DNA of 64,000 nucleotides from Stenogyne calaminthoides (GCA_037126765.1 JBBCBC010000033.1:6834085-6898084); one strand, 5' to 3'. Counted from the first letter of the stretch, positions 11,096-23,234 are shown. Notes: generated from the letters alone by a model not told the origin. Numbers and translations are program-made.

Positions 11096-12665
11096 CAAGG
11101 TGCATTGTGCGTGTATTTTAAAAATTTGCAACTTGTTATATTAGAATTTGCAAGTTATTGCACTGAAACATACAACCTGTATTCGTTAAACATAATTGTA
11201 CGTTTTGGTATAACAAGTCACAAATTATAATACAATGCTAGGTAGTAAAATATGCATGTTTTTAATATAATAGAGTACAATTTATTGAACTCATTTATGT
11301 TAGAATGACATGTTAAATTACTTATATGTGTTTTGATCGTTTTATTCCGCACTTGATCGATTTTCGTGTCCGTTAGCATTTTTAGGTAATTTCTTGGTGA
11401 AAAGTTGTTGGGCCAATTGAGAAACACAGGCCCACAATGGCTGACCCAGTGCGGGCCCATGTTCCAGAAGCTGTGAGGAAGAATCCAGCGGGAATCACCG
11501 ATATGGAAAATATTTGGTCTAAGTTCTATATATGGAAAAGATTTGGTCAAGATTTATATTTGGGAAGATCTGATTGGCTAAAATTGGAGAGGATACTTGG
11601 GCTAATTCAAATTTAAACTTGGGGAGAAATAAGTGGGCCATGCCCTAGTTAGATATATACCACTTACTCGAGCAAAAAGAGAGAACGTTGGATACCAGAA
11701 AAGAGAAGTGGCAGCTGGAATTGATTGGAAGCAAGCAGGAGACTCAAGTTTTGGGAGGAGGACAGGCACGACAGTTCTAATGGAGAGAAAGAAGATGAAG
11801 ATGCCCATAATTATATTTACTTAGTATTTTTATCCCAACTCCGGGAATTTCTGAACCCGTGTTTAATGTCGATGTTTTAATTCGAGATGTTTATGATATT
11901 TATTTTTGGATTGTTTAATTTATTTGGTTTAAATTCTTGCGTATTGGAATTAATTAATTTAGATTGATCACCTAGGTTAATTGTTTAAATATGCATGTTA
12001 GTTCTAAGCATGTAATCCGTAATTCTTATGTGTGGTGACAATTGGTAACAACTAGTGGATTCACTAGGGTGAATTAGACCAGGTTCTTACGGGTCGCACT
12101 AAGTGTACTTGAGAATTTGTTTGCTCTTTATCCTAGGGTTTAATGCTTTTAACTGGGTTAAATCTATGGGCTAACCTAGACTGCTTAGTTAGAAAGGTTT
12201 TCTTGATGGGGCGTCTTTTCAATTAAATATACTTAAGGGATAGGACCGGGAAATCGAAGCATTTTGATCCCCGAGGGGCATTAATCTTGAAAACAAATAA
12301 AGTAAACGTTGAGGTTGAAACCATCGTGTTAATCCGGGGGATGAATGAACCGTGAGTTGGGATACTTACCTATTATTGAATTTTATTTATTTAATTAATT
12401 GTTGGTTTCTTAGTAATTTATTATTTTAGTAGTTATAGAAATCTAATCCAACCCCCCTTTTCTTGTTTGTCCCTATAAAATCATACAATTAGCATAACAA
12501 TTATTCTATGTTCCCTGTGGATCGACCCCTAACTTGTCACTACTAAAAGTTAGTAGGGTAGATTTGAGTATTTATTTTTGTCGCACCCCGACAGTGCGGT
12601 CATACAACAAATTGTAAAATTTTACAATACGTTTTGAAGTGCACGGTGCACCTTGTGCATATAAG
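11096..12665. repeat. GTGCA-type repeat split by an insertion (copy 4)
   Basis: The left part (11096-11282, CACAAGGTGCATTGTGCG and on) and the right part (12605-12665, ending GTGCACGGTGCACCTTGTGC) together restore the palindromic repeat seen intact at 33712-33895. The roughly 1.3 kb between them is a solo-LTR-like block, so the repeat was present first. Confidence 0.5.
11290..12604 (+). mobile_element. solo-LTR-like block
   Basis: The block has no internal coding domain. It ends with a sequence typical of the 3' end of plant Gypsy-type LTRs (CTGTGGATCGACCCCTAAC, then GTCGCACCCCGACAGTGCG and CATACAACA). The left end is probably at TGTTAGAATGACATG (about 11298) or slightly upstream. A matching 5 bp duplication was not found, so the exact left boundary is uncertain. 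It interrupts a GTGCA-type repeat. Short open frames on both strands inside it (11218-11824) are not credible genes. Confidence 0.5.
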
Positions 12666-12785
12666 ATCTGCCGTTTTTTCCCCTTTTACTCTCAATAGTT
12701 TGAGACAATTTTACATACATTTACAAGTACACTCAACTAATTAAATAAAGACCTTGCATGAATTAGTTTATACATGTAGGTATAG

Positions 12786-13112
12786 TGACACCGAAAATGA
12801 CTGATAAATAATTTAAACGAAATAAACAAAACAAAAATCGAGTATCGTGCGTGCACTATTTCCTTAAAATAATTATGTCCTTCACTCTCGGTGCTAGTGA
12901 TTCGTAGGACACTTGTCTCCCAGGATAAAATGATCAAAAAGAAAGATAATAACACTTTATCTTGCTCACAACGAACTGAGAAGTGCTCGATTAATCATCG
13001 GATTATGAACGAATGCAGAAAACAAACATAAGCAGTAGAGTATTAGCAATTGTCGGAAATAGTATCTGTGTTTCTCTCCAAACCGTGGGAATCGCATTTT
13101 GTGTTATTACAG
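12786..13112 (-). repeat. copia 3' LTR, conserved part
   Basis: Matches 18816-19147 at high identity by eye. It starts with TG on the + strand, the complement of the CA end of the LTR. The adjoining 13113-13230 has its own TATATAAC-like motif but does not match the other LTR. Confidence 0.75.
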
Positions 13113-13234
13113 TGACTTACGAGTTAGACAATTAGGTTTTCCTTTTGAACCTAGTTCTTGGGATCTCCAGTTATATAGGTAAGAGTTTTTCTTCGTCTCA
13201 ACTCGTTTCCTTTAAGGTTTTTTGTCCCATTCCT

Positions 13235-15172
13235 CTAGATGACAATAAAACTAACTCTCGATTTAACCCTTTGGTTAACGGGATCCGCTATGTTATCTTT
13301 AGACCTTACATAGTCTATTGAGATAACCCCAGTTGAGAGTAGTAGTCTAATGGTATTATGTCTACGACGAATGTGTCTAGACTTACCATTGTACAAATTA
13401 CTTTGTGCTCTTCCAATTGCAAATTGACTATCACAATGAATGCATATTGGTGGCACAAGTTTCGTCCACTTTGGAATATCTTCTAAAAAATTCCTAAGCC
13501 ACTCGGCTTCTTCACCACACTTTTCAAGAGCTATAAACTCTGACTCCATGGTAGACCTTGCAATAACCGTTTACCTCCAAGAGTGAAGACGTATCCACTA
13601 GTTGACTTAGAGTCCTTCATATCAGATATCCAATTTGCATCACTGTAACCTTCAATTACAGCTGGATATTTCTTATAGTGCAGTCTATATTCACGTATAT
13701 GCCTCAAGTATCTAAGTACTCTCACAATAGCTTTCCAGTGATCATCACCTGGATTGCTAGTGTATCTACTTAGCTTGTTCACGGCATAGGCTATGTCTGG
13801 TCTTGTACAACTTGTTAGGTACATCAGACTACCTATTACTCTTGAGTACTCCACTTGACTCAAACCTTCATCTCTATTTTTGGCTAGGTGTTGACTAGGA
13901 TCTATAGGAGTTCTAACAAAACCCGAATCGTTTTTGCTAAACTTCTCTAAAATCTTGTCAACATAATGAGTCTGATTCAAGATAATTCATTCTGATGTTT
14001 TATGAATCTTAATTCCAAGTATAACATCAGCAAGTCCCATATCCTTCATGTCAAATTTCGAGTTCAACATGTCCTTTGTGGATTTCACCATTTTATCATT
14101 GCTACCAACGATAAGTACGTCATCTACATAAAGACACATGATTACGTAACCATCTTCGGTGTCCTTTATGTAAACACATTTGTCACACTCATTTATTCGA
14201 AATCCATATTCTATCATGGCATTATCAAATTTTACGTGCCACTGTTTTGGTGCTTGTTTCAAGCCATATAGTGACTTCACCAATTTACAAACCTTATTTT
14301 CTTGCCCGGGAGCAGAAAATCCTTCAGGTTGTTCCATGTAAATTTCCTCAACTAAATCACCATTTAGACAGGCAGTTTTCACATCCATTTGATGTATTTC
14401 AAGATTTCTCAAAGCAGCTATAGCTACTATTAATCTAATCGTCGTAATTCTCATCACGGGAGAGTACGTATCAAAATAGTCAAGACCTTCTTTTTGTCTA
14501 TAACCTTTAATTACAAGTCTCACCTTGTATTTATCTATGGTCCCATCAGCTTTCATTTTCCTTTTGAAAATCAACTTATAACCTAGTGGTTTACTTTCTG
14601 GAGGAAGATCCACTAATTCCCAAGTATGATTTTGCAAAATGGAATCAATCTCACTTTGAATAGCCTCTTTCCATTGAGGACCTTCAGATGAGTTTACAGC
14701 TTTCTTGAAGTTTTGAGGTTCACTCTCGAGCATGTAGGTTAGAAAATCTGGACCAAATGATTTTTCCACCCTACCTCTCTTACTTCTTCTTGGTTCAACC
14801 TCAACATTTTCAACCACTTCCTCAAGTGTTGAATCTGCATGCCTCTTTGAGGTACTAGCTTCATTACTAGCCTCTTTGCATGCTTTGCATGGAAACACGT
14901 GTTCAAAGAACGAAGCATTTCTAGATTCCATAATTGTGTTTTTGTGTATGTCTTCAATTTGAGACTCATACACAAGAAACTTGTATGCACTACTATTATG
15001 TGCATAACCAATGAATATACAATCAACCGTCTTTGAGCCTATTTTCACCTTCTTAGGTGGTGGAATAACCACTTTAGCAAGACACCCCCACACTTTTAAA
15101 TATTTGTAGGTTGGTGCTCGACCATGTCATAACTCATATGGACTTTTATCAATCTTTTTCCGGGGCACCTTA
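13235..15172 (-). pseudogene. copia reverse transcriptase and RNase H, disrupted
   Basis: The reverse transcriptase (RVT_2) part has the YVDD active-site motif at residue 322 of the 13987-15093 segment, preceded by HQMDVKTACLNGDL and SLYGLKQAPKQWH. RNase H follows (YSDANW, then the CDSQFAIG and HIRRRHNTIR blocks). Damage seen: a TGA at 15127-15129 where the family has Trp after 'YEL'; a TGA at 13987-13989 after HKTSE; a short deletion with frameshift near 13550, between TLGG and the MESEFIAL block; and truncation after NIADP. The extreme upstream end (to 15172) abuts the inserted solo LTR. In life this polyprotein part copies the element's RNA into DNA; this copy cannot be translated as one product. 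Confidence 0.9.
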
Positions 15173-16772
15173 TGTTGGATTATAGAGGCACGTAAAACAC
15201 GTAATCACATGCGCAAGCGGAAATTAAAGTTCACCAACAACGAACAATTAATTGCATACAGATTACAATAATCATAATGAGAAATCCACAGTAACTCGAG
15301 TGCAGATTTCTCTACTACGGTATCCATGTAATCCCCAATTACAGACTTGCAAGGATTTGCCAGCGTTGAATCCCGAGACAGATTTGCTAGGAAAATCCAA
15401 ACTCTAGATCTTATGGAGAAAATATGAAGTAACGTTGTTTGTGAATTCCCAAGAGCTTGTATATATAGGGAGACCCAGCTTAAAGCTTAAGCTAGCCCAA
15501 TTAGCGAAATAAAAACCCTAATCTTGAATTAAATTAATTCCTTTTAATTTAATTCCCTAAATATAAATCTCTACGGATTTAAATGTCTTATATGAAAATC
15601 TCTACGATTTATTTCCATATACATTAAATCCTACAATTATATTTCAAATATAATTATTGGGAGTTTTTATTTAATTAAATCCAATTTAATTAAACATTAA
15701 TAATAATTAATTCTAAATTAATCTATTATTAATTACTTCTCCATAAATTAAACATTAAATCCAATTTAACATTTAATCAACCAACTATAATCCGTAAAAG
15801 GGAACTACTTGTTGTGTGACCCATAGGCCATCATATACCGAGCGATTAGTCAAACTAATGGTCTTAATTGAAACCTAGACAATAAATCAGACATTCTCAA
15901 TATATGAGGTACGTTGCGAGAAAAGTGCAACTACCTGTAACTGAAACATGGGCTATTACGATTTCCTCCTTTCATTCGCGAATACTCGATTAAATCTTGA
16001 ATATGATGAAGTGTCTATTCAAATAACTTAATCAATTTATCTCTAATCACTAATTGATCATGTATGTCACACTTAGCCACAAAGTCTAAGTTGACGTGCA
16101 TCAGCCAATGACTTAGATCCAATTATGACGAGAAGATGAGTATTCTCTCTAAATCCACTTTGAAGAATGAATCATATTCTTGGCTCAACTACCACGAACA
16201 TGCACTTCGTGATCAACCCAATCCAAGCCATATCTACCCATATACGGGTACAAGCGTCGGTCATGGTCAAATATAATCATCCCATACATGTCGTGCGTAT
16301 TGACCTCAAGTCAAAGGAGTATCGCATCGCTCCCACTAACCGAGAAACCCGTAGACACATATAGTGGAACTACATCAAACGGTTTCTCGGATGAGTATAC
16401 CAATACCCTCTAAGGTATTTGTGCATCCATCATGAGATACCTAGTATCCCGTAGTAAGTGAGATCTTACTACACTCTCTAAGAGTATGATGCAGATAGCA
16501 CACCAATCTCCATTGCATCTTCAATATCCCATTCTTGATGATCCTTGATCGGGGCCATTTGAGAATCATGCTTAAGTCATTTGAGTTTCACAATCTCAAT
16601 GACAACAATGACTCATGGGAACACTTGCATGAATAAATGCAAACAATCAAACTATTCAAACAAGTGTATTGACATACATTAATATTAAGTGAACTATAAT
16701 ATTAAATCAAACTGAATATCATCGAGTATTATGTCCTTACAATAGATTGTCTCTAGGACACTAACACTAACA
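15173..16772. mobile_element. solo LTR, family A, copy 1
   Basis: It starts TGTTGGATTATAGAGGCACG and ends CTAGGACACTAACACTAACA. It is flanked by CCTTA at 15168-15172 and 16773-16777, a perfect 5 bp target-site duplication inside the copia integrase gene. There is no internal region, primer-binding site or second LTR, so it is a solo LTR of about 1600 bp left by recombination between two LTRs. A homologous copy lies at 57673-59275. A short + strand frame (16167-16364), present in both copies, lies in a well-conserved stretch but has no recognisable domain. Confidence 0.92.
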
Positions 16773-17505
16773 CCTTATTTAAAAGGTAATTGGCAGTTAG
16801 CACCGCTTCTCCCCACATATTCTGAGGTAATCCTGAATCCAACAACATTGCATTCATCATTTCTTTCAATGTTCGATTTTTCCATTTCGCAACACCATTT
16901 TGTTGAGGTGAATAAGGTGCAATAGTTTCATGCTTAATTCCATGTTGTGCACAAAATTCAGCAAACGAAAACTCATACTCGCCTCCTCTACCACTTCTCA
17001 ATGTTTTAATCTTTCGATTAAGTTTATTTTCAACTTCATTTTTGTAAAGAAGGAACTTATCAAAAGCTTCGTCTTTACTTTTTAGAAGATACACAAAATA
17101 ATATTTTGTGCTATCATCTACAAACGTGATAAAATATTTATTTCCACCACGTGTTTGCACGGTTTTTAAATCACACACATCCGTGTGAATTAAATCAAGT
17201 GGTTCACTATTTCTTTCAGTAGTTTGGAAAGATGACCGAGTCATTTTCGCTTCCACACAAATCTCACACTTATGATTTGTATCAATTTGGAGTGTTGGAA
17301 TGCTTTTCATATTCATTAGTTTTCTTAATGAATTAAAATTGACATGTCCCAAACGACCATGACAAGTAATAGATGACTCAAACAAATAAACCGAAGTAGA
17401 AACATTCTTATTCATGGTTTTCTTGATAGTCATTACATTGAGCTTAAAGAGCCCTTCACACTCATAGCCCTTCACACTCATAGCCCTTCCCAACAAATAC
17501 TCCAT
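16753..17505 (-). pseudogene. copia integrase, catalytically dead
   Basis: The segment carries the GAG-pre-integrase domain (HGRLGHVNFNSL and the CEICVEAK zinc-ligand half, residues about 49-87) and the rve integrase core. The first catalytic Asp is kept (HTD, D109). The usual RSDNGGE reads RSGRGGE (G172, codon 16990-16992), and the usual NGVAERKNR reads NGVAKWKNR (K207, codon 16885-16887). So two of the three DDE acids are gone. The frame ends at the family A solo LTR, which split the gene after LLNKV; the gene resumes at about 15172. The upstream end is frameshifted against the protease segment by a 16 bp duplication. Confidence 0.9.
17452..17483. repeat. 16 bp tandem duplication causing a frameshift
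   Basis: CCCTTCACACTCATAG occurs twice back to back (17452-17467 and 17468-17483). Sixteen is not a multiple of three, so the duplication shifts the protease segment out of frame with the integrase segment. The peptide GYECEGL is read in both frames as a result. Confidence 0.9.
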
Positions 17506-18775
17506 TTTTGGATAAAATGATTTTATCCGACCCTATTACAATGCGAAAACCGTGCTTGTTCAACAAAGATCTGGACACCAAATTCTTACGAATTTCCAGC
17601 ACATACAACACATTGTTAAGAGTCAATTCCTTTTCGGAAGTAAATTTAAGCACATCCTTCCCTTTGCCCTTGACATCGGAGGTGGCTGAATTTCCCATAA
17701 AGAGCTTCTCTTCATCAACATTTTCATCAAGTGAGCTAAACAACTCCTTAGATGAACAAATGTGTCGGGTAGCACCCGAATCAATCCACCATTCACGTGG
17801 ATTCGAACCAACCATGTTCACCTCGGATACCATAGCCGAGAAATATTATTCATCCAACATGTTGGCTTCATTCTTTTTCGGCTTTTTGCATTCAGCCGAC
17901 TTGTGACCGAGTTTGTTACAGTTGTAACAAGTTCCTTTGAACTTCCTCTTGAACTCCTCCTTCTTCGGACCCAAATGCTGATTTTTGGCATGAGAATGAT
18001 CAACTTTCTTCTTGCCTTTATCTTTGTAGTTGGTCTTCGAGCTTTGGCCTTGTTCAACAACATTGGCTTTGGGCTCGAAACCTCCATATTTCTTCTCAGA
18101 TGTATTGTTGTCTTCTTCAATACGAAGTCGAACAACAAGCTCCTCCACATTCATCTCCTTTCGTTTGTGCTTCAAATAATTCTTGAATTCTTCCCAACCG
18201 GGTGGTAATTTTTCAATGATAGCCGCCACTTGGAATGTCTCACTAATCACCATTCCTTCGGCATGGATATCGTGGATAATCACCTGTAGATCCTGCATTT
18301 GACTAATAACTGGTTTAGAATCCACCATTTTAAAGTTAAGAAACTTACCCATAAGAAACTTTTTGGCTCCGGCATCTTCGGTCTTATATTTCTTGTCAAG
18401 AACCTCCCACAACTCTTTTGCCGAGGTTATTCTAATGTACACGTTGTACAATGCATCATCAAGGTTGTTCATCAAATAATTCTTGCATAGGAAATCAGAA
18501 TGCTTCCATGCATCAAGGGCGTTAACAACTTGCATGTCAGGATTATCGTCTAGCTTTGGAGGGTCTTCCTTGAGGAATCTTGCAAGATTGAGAGTGGTCA
18601 AGTAGAAGAGCATCTTTTGTTGCCATATTTTGAAGTTCATCCCTTTGAATTTCTCCGGCTTGTCATGGTGGCTAACCGGAATAGTGAGTGCATGAGTAGG
18701 AGTTATCAACGGCATGGTTGAAGATGAACCAGCTCCGACAGTAGAGTTAACCAAAGCAGAATTCGTATCAGACAT
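17462..18775 (-). pseudogene. copia gag and aspartic protease, one stop
   Basis: The ATG at 18773-18775 opens a 309-residue Gag. It has the UBN2-type capsid region (WQQKMLFYL, then LWEVLDKKY and IIEKLPPGWEEF) and a CCHC knuckle CYNCNKLGHKSAEC at residues 283-296. A TAA at 17846-17848 stops it. The same frame reopens at 17833 into the retropepsin region, with WIDSGATRHIC containing the DSG catalytic triplet. It reads on to the 16 bp duplication. In intact relatives gag and pol are one frame here, so the TAA is a nonsense change or a local indel. Only about 40 bp separates the ATG from the LTR boundary at 18815, and no standard initiator-Met primer-binding site is seen there. Confidence 0.9.
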
Positions 18776-18815
18776 TTTGAAAGTAGAATAATTGTTTTAA
18801 GACTATAGGTGTACT

Positions 18816-19690
18816 GTCACTGAAAATGACTGATAAATAATTTAAACGAAATAAACAAAACAAAAATCGAGTCTCGTGCGTGCACGATTTTCTTAAAATA
18901 ATTATGCCCTTCACTCTCGGTGCTAGTGATTCGTAGGACACTTGTCTCCCAGGATAAAACGATCAAAAAGCAAAGATAATAGCACTTTATCTTGCTCACA
19001 ACGAACTGAGAAGTGCTCAATTAATCACCGGATTACGGACGAATGCAGAAAACAAACAGAAGCAGTAGAGTATTAGCAATTGCCGGAAATAATATATGTG
19101 TTTCTCTCCAAACTGTGGGAATCACTTTTGTGTTATTCTAGTGTGTTGCTCTCGTTTTTCAGTGTGTTCTTCCAACACCAACTGAGGTGCTATATATAGC
19201 CACCAAAACCGAATTCAGGAGCCTAGCCATTTAATGGCCTGAGATTAAAACCGAAAATGTTATAATTTTCAGGTTTGAATTTTGAGAGTAACACCTGAAA
19301 CGTTCTCAGGCTTCAAACCTCTCAAACGTGCACAAACCATTCGGTTTCAATGCATGGGAACCGTTACACGTTTTAAATTAAAAAAAACGTGCATAAAGAT
19401 AAAACTGAGGCAAAAATTTACTTGTCCGTCCGCCACCAAATCGGTGCGACATTCGTGTACGCAGGTCGCACTCGCACACAAGTTCACCCCCCGAAGGCAA
19501 CTTCGTCCATGATTTGCACCCCCCCTGCTCGCCCGCGAGGAGGTTGGAGCATAATCAAGACAAATATTTTCAAGCAACAAGTGGGTAGCTCTTTATATAC
19601 CCACTTCTTTTTTATCTTTTTTCAATGTGGGATAGAGAACCTTTGTTTTCCCTTTCCCACTTTCCCATGTGTTGGTTGCATCATTTATTG
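18816..19690 (-). repeat. copia 5' LTR
   Basis: The inner end TGTCACTGAAAATGAC (complement of the CA terminus) is at 18816. The first 330 bp match the other LTR. The outer part includes a GC-rich stretch (19430-19550) and a TATA-like box near 19595 read on the - strand. The outer boundary is not fixed, because no target duplication pairs with the 12786 side. Confidence 0.6.
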
Positions 19691-20218
19691 TGAATATAAT
19701 TTTTCATTCACACCAAAAAAATGCTCCATTTTCCAAAATACATACATTATGAACCAACAAATTAAAATTGAAAAGTATAATAACTAACAAGGAATGAAAA
19801 TAGGCTAGAATAGGCCAAACTTTGCACTTAAAAGTGTGGACCCATTACAAAAATTATGCATAAGTTTGTTGTTCGATTTTCTTGTTCCATTTTTCATATT
19901 CTATAGGTGTTTCACCCTTTTGGATCTTTAACACATTGACTCATTCATATTGTCAGATGGTTCGTTGGATATATTTTATTATTCCACGTGTCATCCATTC
20001 ATATTATGGAATATAAATTGGAAGACCAATTATAGAATAAATGATTTCATTCCTTTAAAAAATACATTTAAATTTAAACTCATATTATATAATGTTGAAT
20101 TGTAATTTTAAGTTTTATTTGTATTGTATATAATATATAATGAGATTTAAATAATTCGCTCTATTAGACTTTGAAAACTTTTGTAAAAGTCCAACCCTAG
20201 TATTTTTAATTAAATAAG

Positions 20219-20528
20219 TGATGCAGGGCGTAATGCCTGCAAGGGGTTGAGACCACGTCTCGGGATATACATGAATAACCTGGAAAGACTTATATTATTC
20301 AATATCAAAACGTGTCCTTACAATGAAACTGGAACACGTATTTATGCTACTCTATGAAATGCATAAAAAAGGAAAACATATACTTTGGGCCCAAGTAATT
20401 CTTGGAGACCAAGTAAACTTGGTGGTCAAGTACATTTTATTTGCAGAAATTATAATTATTAAATTAAAATACTTAATATCATATTAATATAATGAGGGAA
20501 ACTGCATCTCATGATTCAATCTCCATCA
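20219..20528 (-). repeat. TRIM-like element, 3' LTR
   Basis: Begins at TGATGCAGGGCG and ends at CTCCATCA. It matches 23235-23533 with scattered differences and a few small indels by eye. Confidence 0.88.
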
Positions 20529-20699
20529 TCCTACCCCTCCTCGAAGCAATTCAACCTCAAATCGAGGGGGATTCAATCTCCATTATGATGGAGAAGCCCA
20601 GATAGTCCATCCTCCGGGATCCCATACGACACAACAGCTCAAACAGAGAGGCTCCCATCGGGGAGGTTGTCGGTGAGAGGACACATGGCAGGGCCGCCT

Positions 20700-21034
20700 A
20701 GGGCTTAGGGTGACACAAATATGAGCCGCGCGGATGAGCGGCGGGGGTCATCACGGGTAGGCGGGCTAGGTGGCGGCGTGAAACAACGGTGGAATGGTGG
20801 TAAGAGGCAACAGAGTAGAGTGGTGATAGCGGTGGTGCGGGGTGATGGTGGTGATATCGTGAGTTATGGTGGTGGTAGGATGGCGTCTGAAGATGAGGGC
20901 ACGCGTCGAGCCGGGCTGATACAACGAGGCGGTTGGCGACGCAGTGCGCTGACGCACTCGGCATGTCAGTCGGGGCTGACAGGCGCCCGGGGGGGGGGGG
21001 CGGTGCAGCCGGAATCACAGCGGATTCCAGTGAT
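20700..21034. other. GC-rich internal segment of the TRIM-like element
   Basis: GC-rich DNA made largely of GGTGGTGG, CGGGC and a G run (about 20990-21001). Open frames on both strands here come from composition (His/Pro runs) and show no domain. It is probably captured or expanded filler inside the element. Confidence 0.4.
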
Positions 21035-21039
21035 GAGAT

Positions 21040-22881
21040 TATTGGGGAATTAATTGCACGGATCTATTCGGGATGAATATTTAAATACAAATTTAATTCT
21101 AACAATTATTACTAGCATGAATTAATCCTATATTAATTCAAATAATAATTCAACAACAAATCATGCATATAAACAGTTTACGTAAATCCTACGCATGCGG
21201 AATTACTACGAGTTTACGTGAATGTAACTCTTGGAATGGCAATGGACTCGTCGATGAAAACACACCAAAAAGCCTTCCCAAGTATTCCCTAGTCCTTGCT
21301 CGACAATCCGGTGAAAGTATGTTCGCGAACAATTAACAAAAGGAAAAATAAACTTTGTTGCACCACTTTTGTGGATTTACTAATTTTTCCAGCACATGGA
21401 ATTGTACTTGGGAATGAAAGAATCATCCTCTATTTATAGATGGGGTGGTGGTCGAAATTTTGAGGAAAAACCAATGTGGGAAAATCTTTTCTTGATCTCC
21501 AAGAAATCTTGAATATATCTCCAATATTCTTTTCTCCATAATTAAAATATTCCACAAAAATCCCACCTCATCTTGTTATGGCAAATTTTCAAAAATTAAG
21601 AGACAAGATTCCAAGATTTGGATCTTCTTGAATTTATGAGATATACTTGTATTTCAAGAAATACATATCTTCCATAATATCTTTTTCAAGAAAATCAAGA
21701 AAATCTTTCTTTCCCTTTTATTTCAAAAATTTCAAAAATTTCACTATGAATAACCAAGTGGGAGATTTCTTGAATTTAATGAGATAATCTTGTATTCCAA
21801 GAATACATATCTTCATTCCATAACAAAATTCAAAGAAAATCTTTCTCCCCTTTTATCCATAATTTTCGAAAAAGAGAGAAAAAATAAGGCAACAAAATTT
21901 ATTTTATTTTTAAATACATTTTTCAGTTATTGGACTTTATGTTGGGCTATTTGGGGGGCCTTTAGGAGAATTAAGATTGGACCTTCCAATGGATCTTGAA
22001 TTATCAATATTGAGCCACAATATTATTCAAGCCCATAAATATTAATTAATCCCACTACATAATTAATATTGCACTATCAATCTTAACCCATATTACGGTC
22101 CAATATGGCTCCGGGTTATTATTTCCGTGTTTAAGATTATCTAGCCCATTAATTAATTCAAGCCACCCAAATAGCTTTCCATTAATTAATATCTTTTGTC
22201 CTTGGTTAAGAAGCGGTTCAATATTATTATCCATAAGGAAACTAGTTCCACTTGCAAGATTTGGTATGATAAATCTTATGAACCTCCCAAGGGGGCAAAT
22301 CGAACAAAGCGTTTTGCACACGATTCTCCAGATTAAATCTTAGCAATCGTGATGTGACCAATAATATTGCCCAAGATATAAAGTATTGAATCTCGTTGAT
22401 TCTCTACCCGTGAAAAGTCAAAGCAATAGTTATCAACCACACGTGATCCTATTTAAGGGACGAAGATTAAGAAATAACGAACTACTGAGGTCTAATTCTT
22501 CCTTGTTCAGTTCTGAAGAATTTATCCTCCTGTAGGTCCTATTCAGTGCATCAGTCATGCACTAGTGTAATCTCTTGGTCAAGACAAGCCAATCTGAGCC
22601 TTACACTTCAACCTTTCACGATGGATTGTTCATTTCCATCTAGGTCGTGAATGGTGTACTTTTGGTTACAAGGGACTGTTAATTTAATCTTCTGTGATCT
22701 GGTATCACTAAATTAACTACAATGTAACACGTACTATTTATTGAACAGTTATGCAGTAAATATATGTAACATTCGATGATATTTAAAGCATCAGTGATAA
22801 ACAATTTATTTAAGTAAATAAGTCTGAAATTCAGTTTTTATTATACAAAGTAAAAACATACTTTCCAGTATAATCCCAACA
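21040..22881 (+). mobile_element. solo LTR, family B, copy 1
   Basis: It starts TATTGGGGAATTAATTGCAC (first TG mutated to TA) and ends CTTTCCAGTATAATCCCAACA. It is flanked by GAGAT at 21035-21039 and 22882-22886, a perfect 5 bp target duplication. About 1842 bp with no internal domain. Homologues are at 24885-26581, at 52926-54796 and 60835-61855 (both reversed), and in the palindrome at 54911-56146. Confidence 0.92.
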
Positions 22882-23021
22882 GAGATAGGTGGGCAAGTGA
22901 ATAGATTTTTCACAAAATCCATGCAGCCCTCATCCAAATCATCATCCGGGTACTCGTCGAAGACAGGAAGGTCCCGATCATGACAGATCGGTAGGGTGGC
23001 AGTCGAAGAGGGTGGGTGCTA

Positions 23022-23201
23022 GTGGGTCTCGTTCGACACATTCGACACTTCCGATTTGTCATCCAGAATCGAAGCCTCGAACATGTCAGCGTGGAATTTC
23101 AATTGAGCACGAAAATCCCTCAAACCGGACAAGATGAAATCGTTCCGTGCATGAACATCCCTCAAATCGGACAAGAAGAGATTGGAATCGAGATCCATTT
23201 C
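23022..23201 (-). pseudogene. short TRIM-internal reading frame, unassigned
   Basis: Read on the - strand just after the primer-binding-like site, an ATG opens about 59 codons rich in Asp, Leu and Arg. It contains a partial internal repeat (SDLRDVHARNDFILSG and SGLRDFRAQ). Beyond its stop an acidic stretch (LPVFDEYPDDDLDEG) is readable at about 22940-22985. Its position next to the primer-binding site suggests a leftover of a gag-like leader, but there is no recognisable Gag domain. Confidence 0.3.
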
Positions 23202-23234
23202 TGCAGCGAAAACACCTGGATCTGAGATACTAGA

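Larger units (their letters stand above)
12786..19690 (-). mobile_element. decayed Ty1-copia retrotransposon
   Basis: Gag, protease, integrase, reverse transcriptase and RNase H regions occur in Ty1-copia order on the - strand. Direct LTR-like repeats flank them. One starts TGACACCGAAAATGAC at 12786 and the other TGTCACTGAAAATGAC at 18816, and they match for about 330 bp (to about 13112 and 19147). Beyond that the two repeats stop matching, so the 3' LTR has lost or exchanged its U3. The right (5') LTR continues to about 19690, with a TATA-like GTATATAAAG on the - strand near 19595. The coding region carries several stops and frameshifts and a 1.6 kb solo LTR inserted at 15173-16772. It cannot be autonomous. 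The right boundary is approximate. Confidence 0.88.

Noticed and set aside
16167..16364. 65-codon frame conserved in both family A LTRs
   Set aside because: Identity between the two LTR copies extends well outside the frame, so it reflects shared descent, not coding constraint.
20698..21053. His/Pro-rich and Gly/Arg-rich frames on opposite strands
   Set aside because: Composition-driven openness in GC-rich filler of the TRIM-like element.
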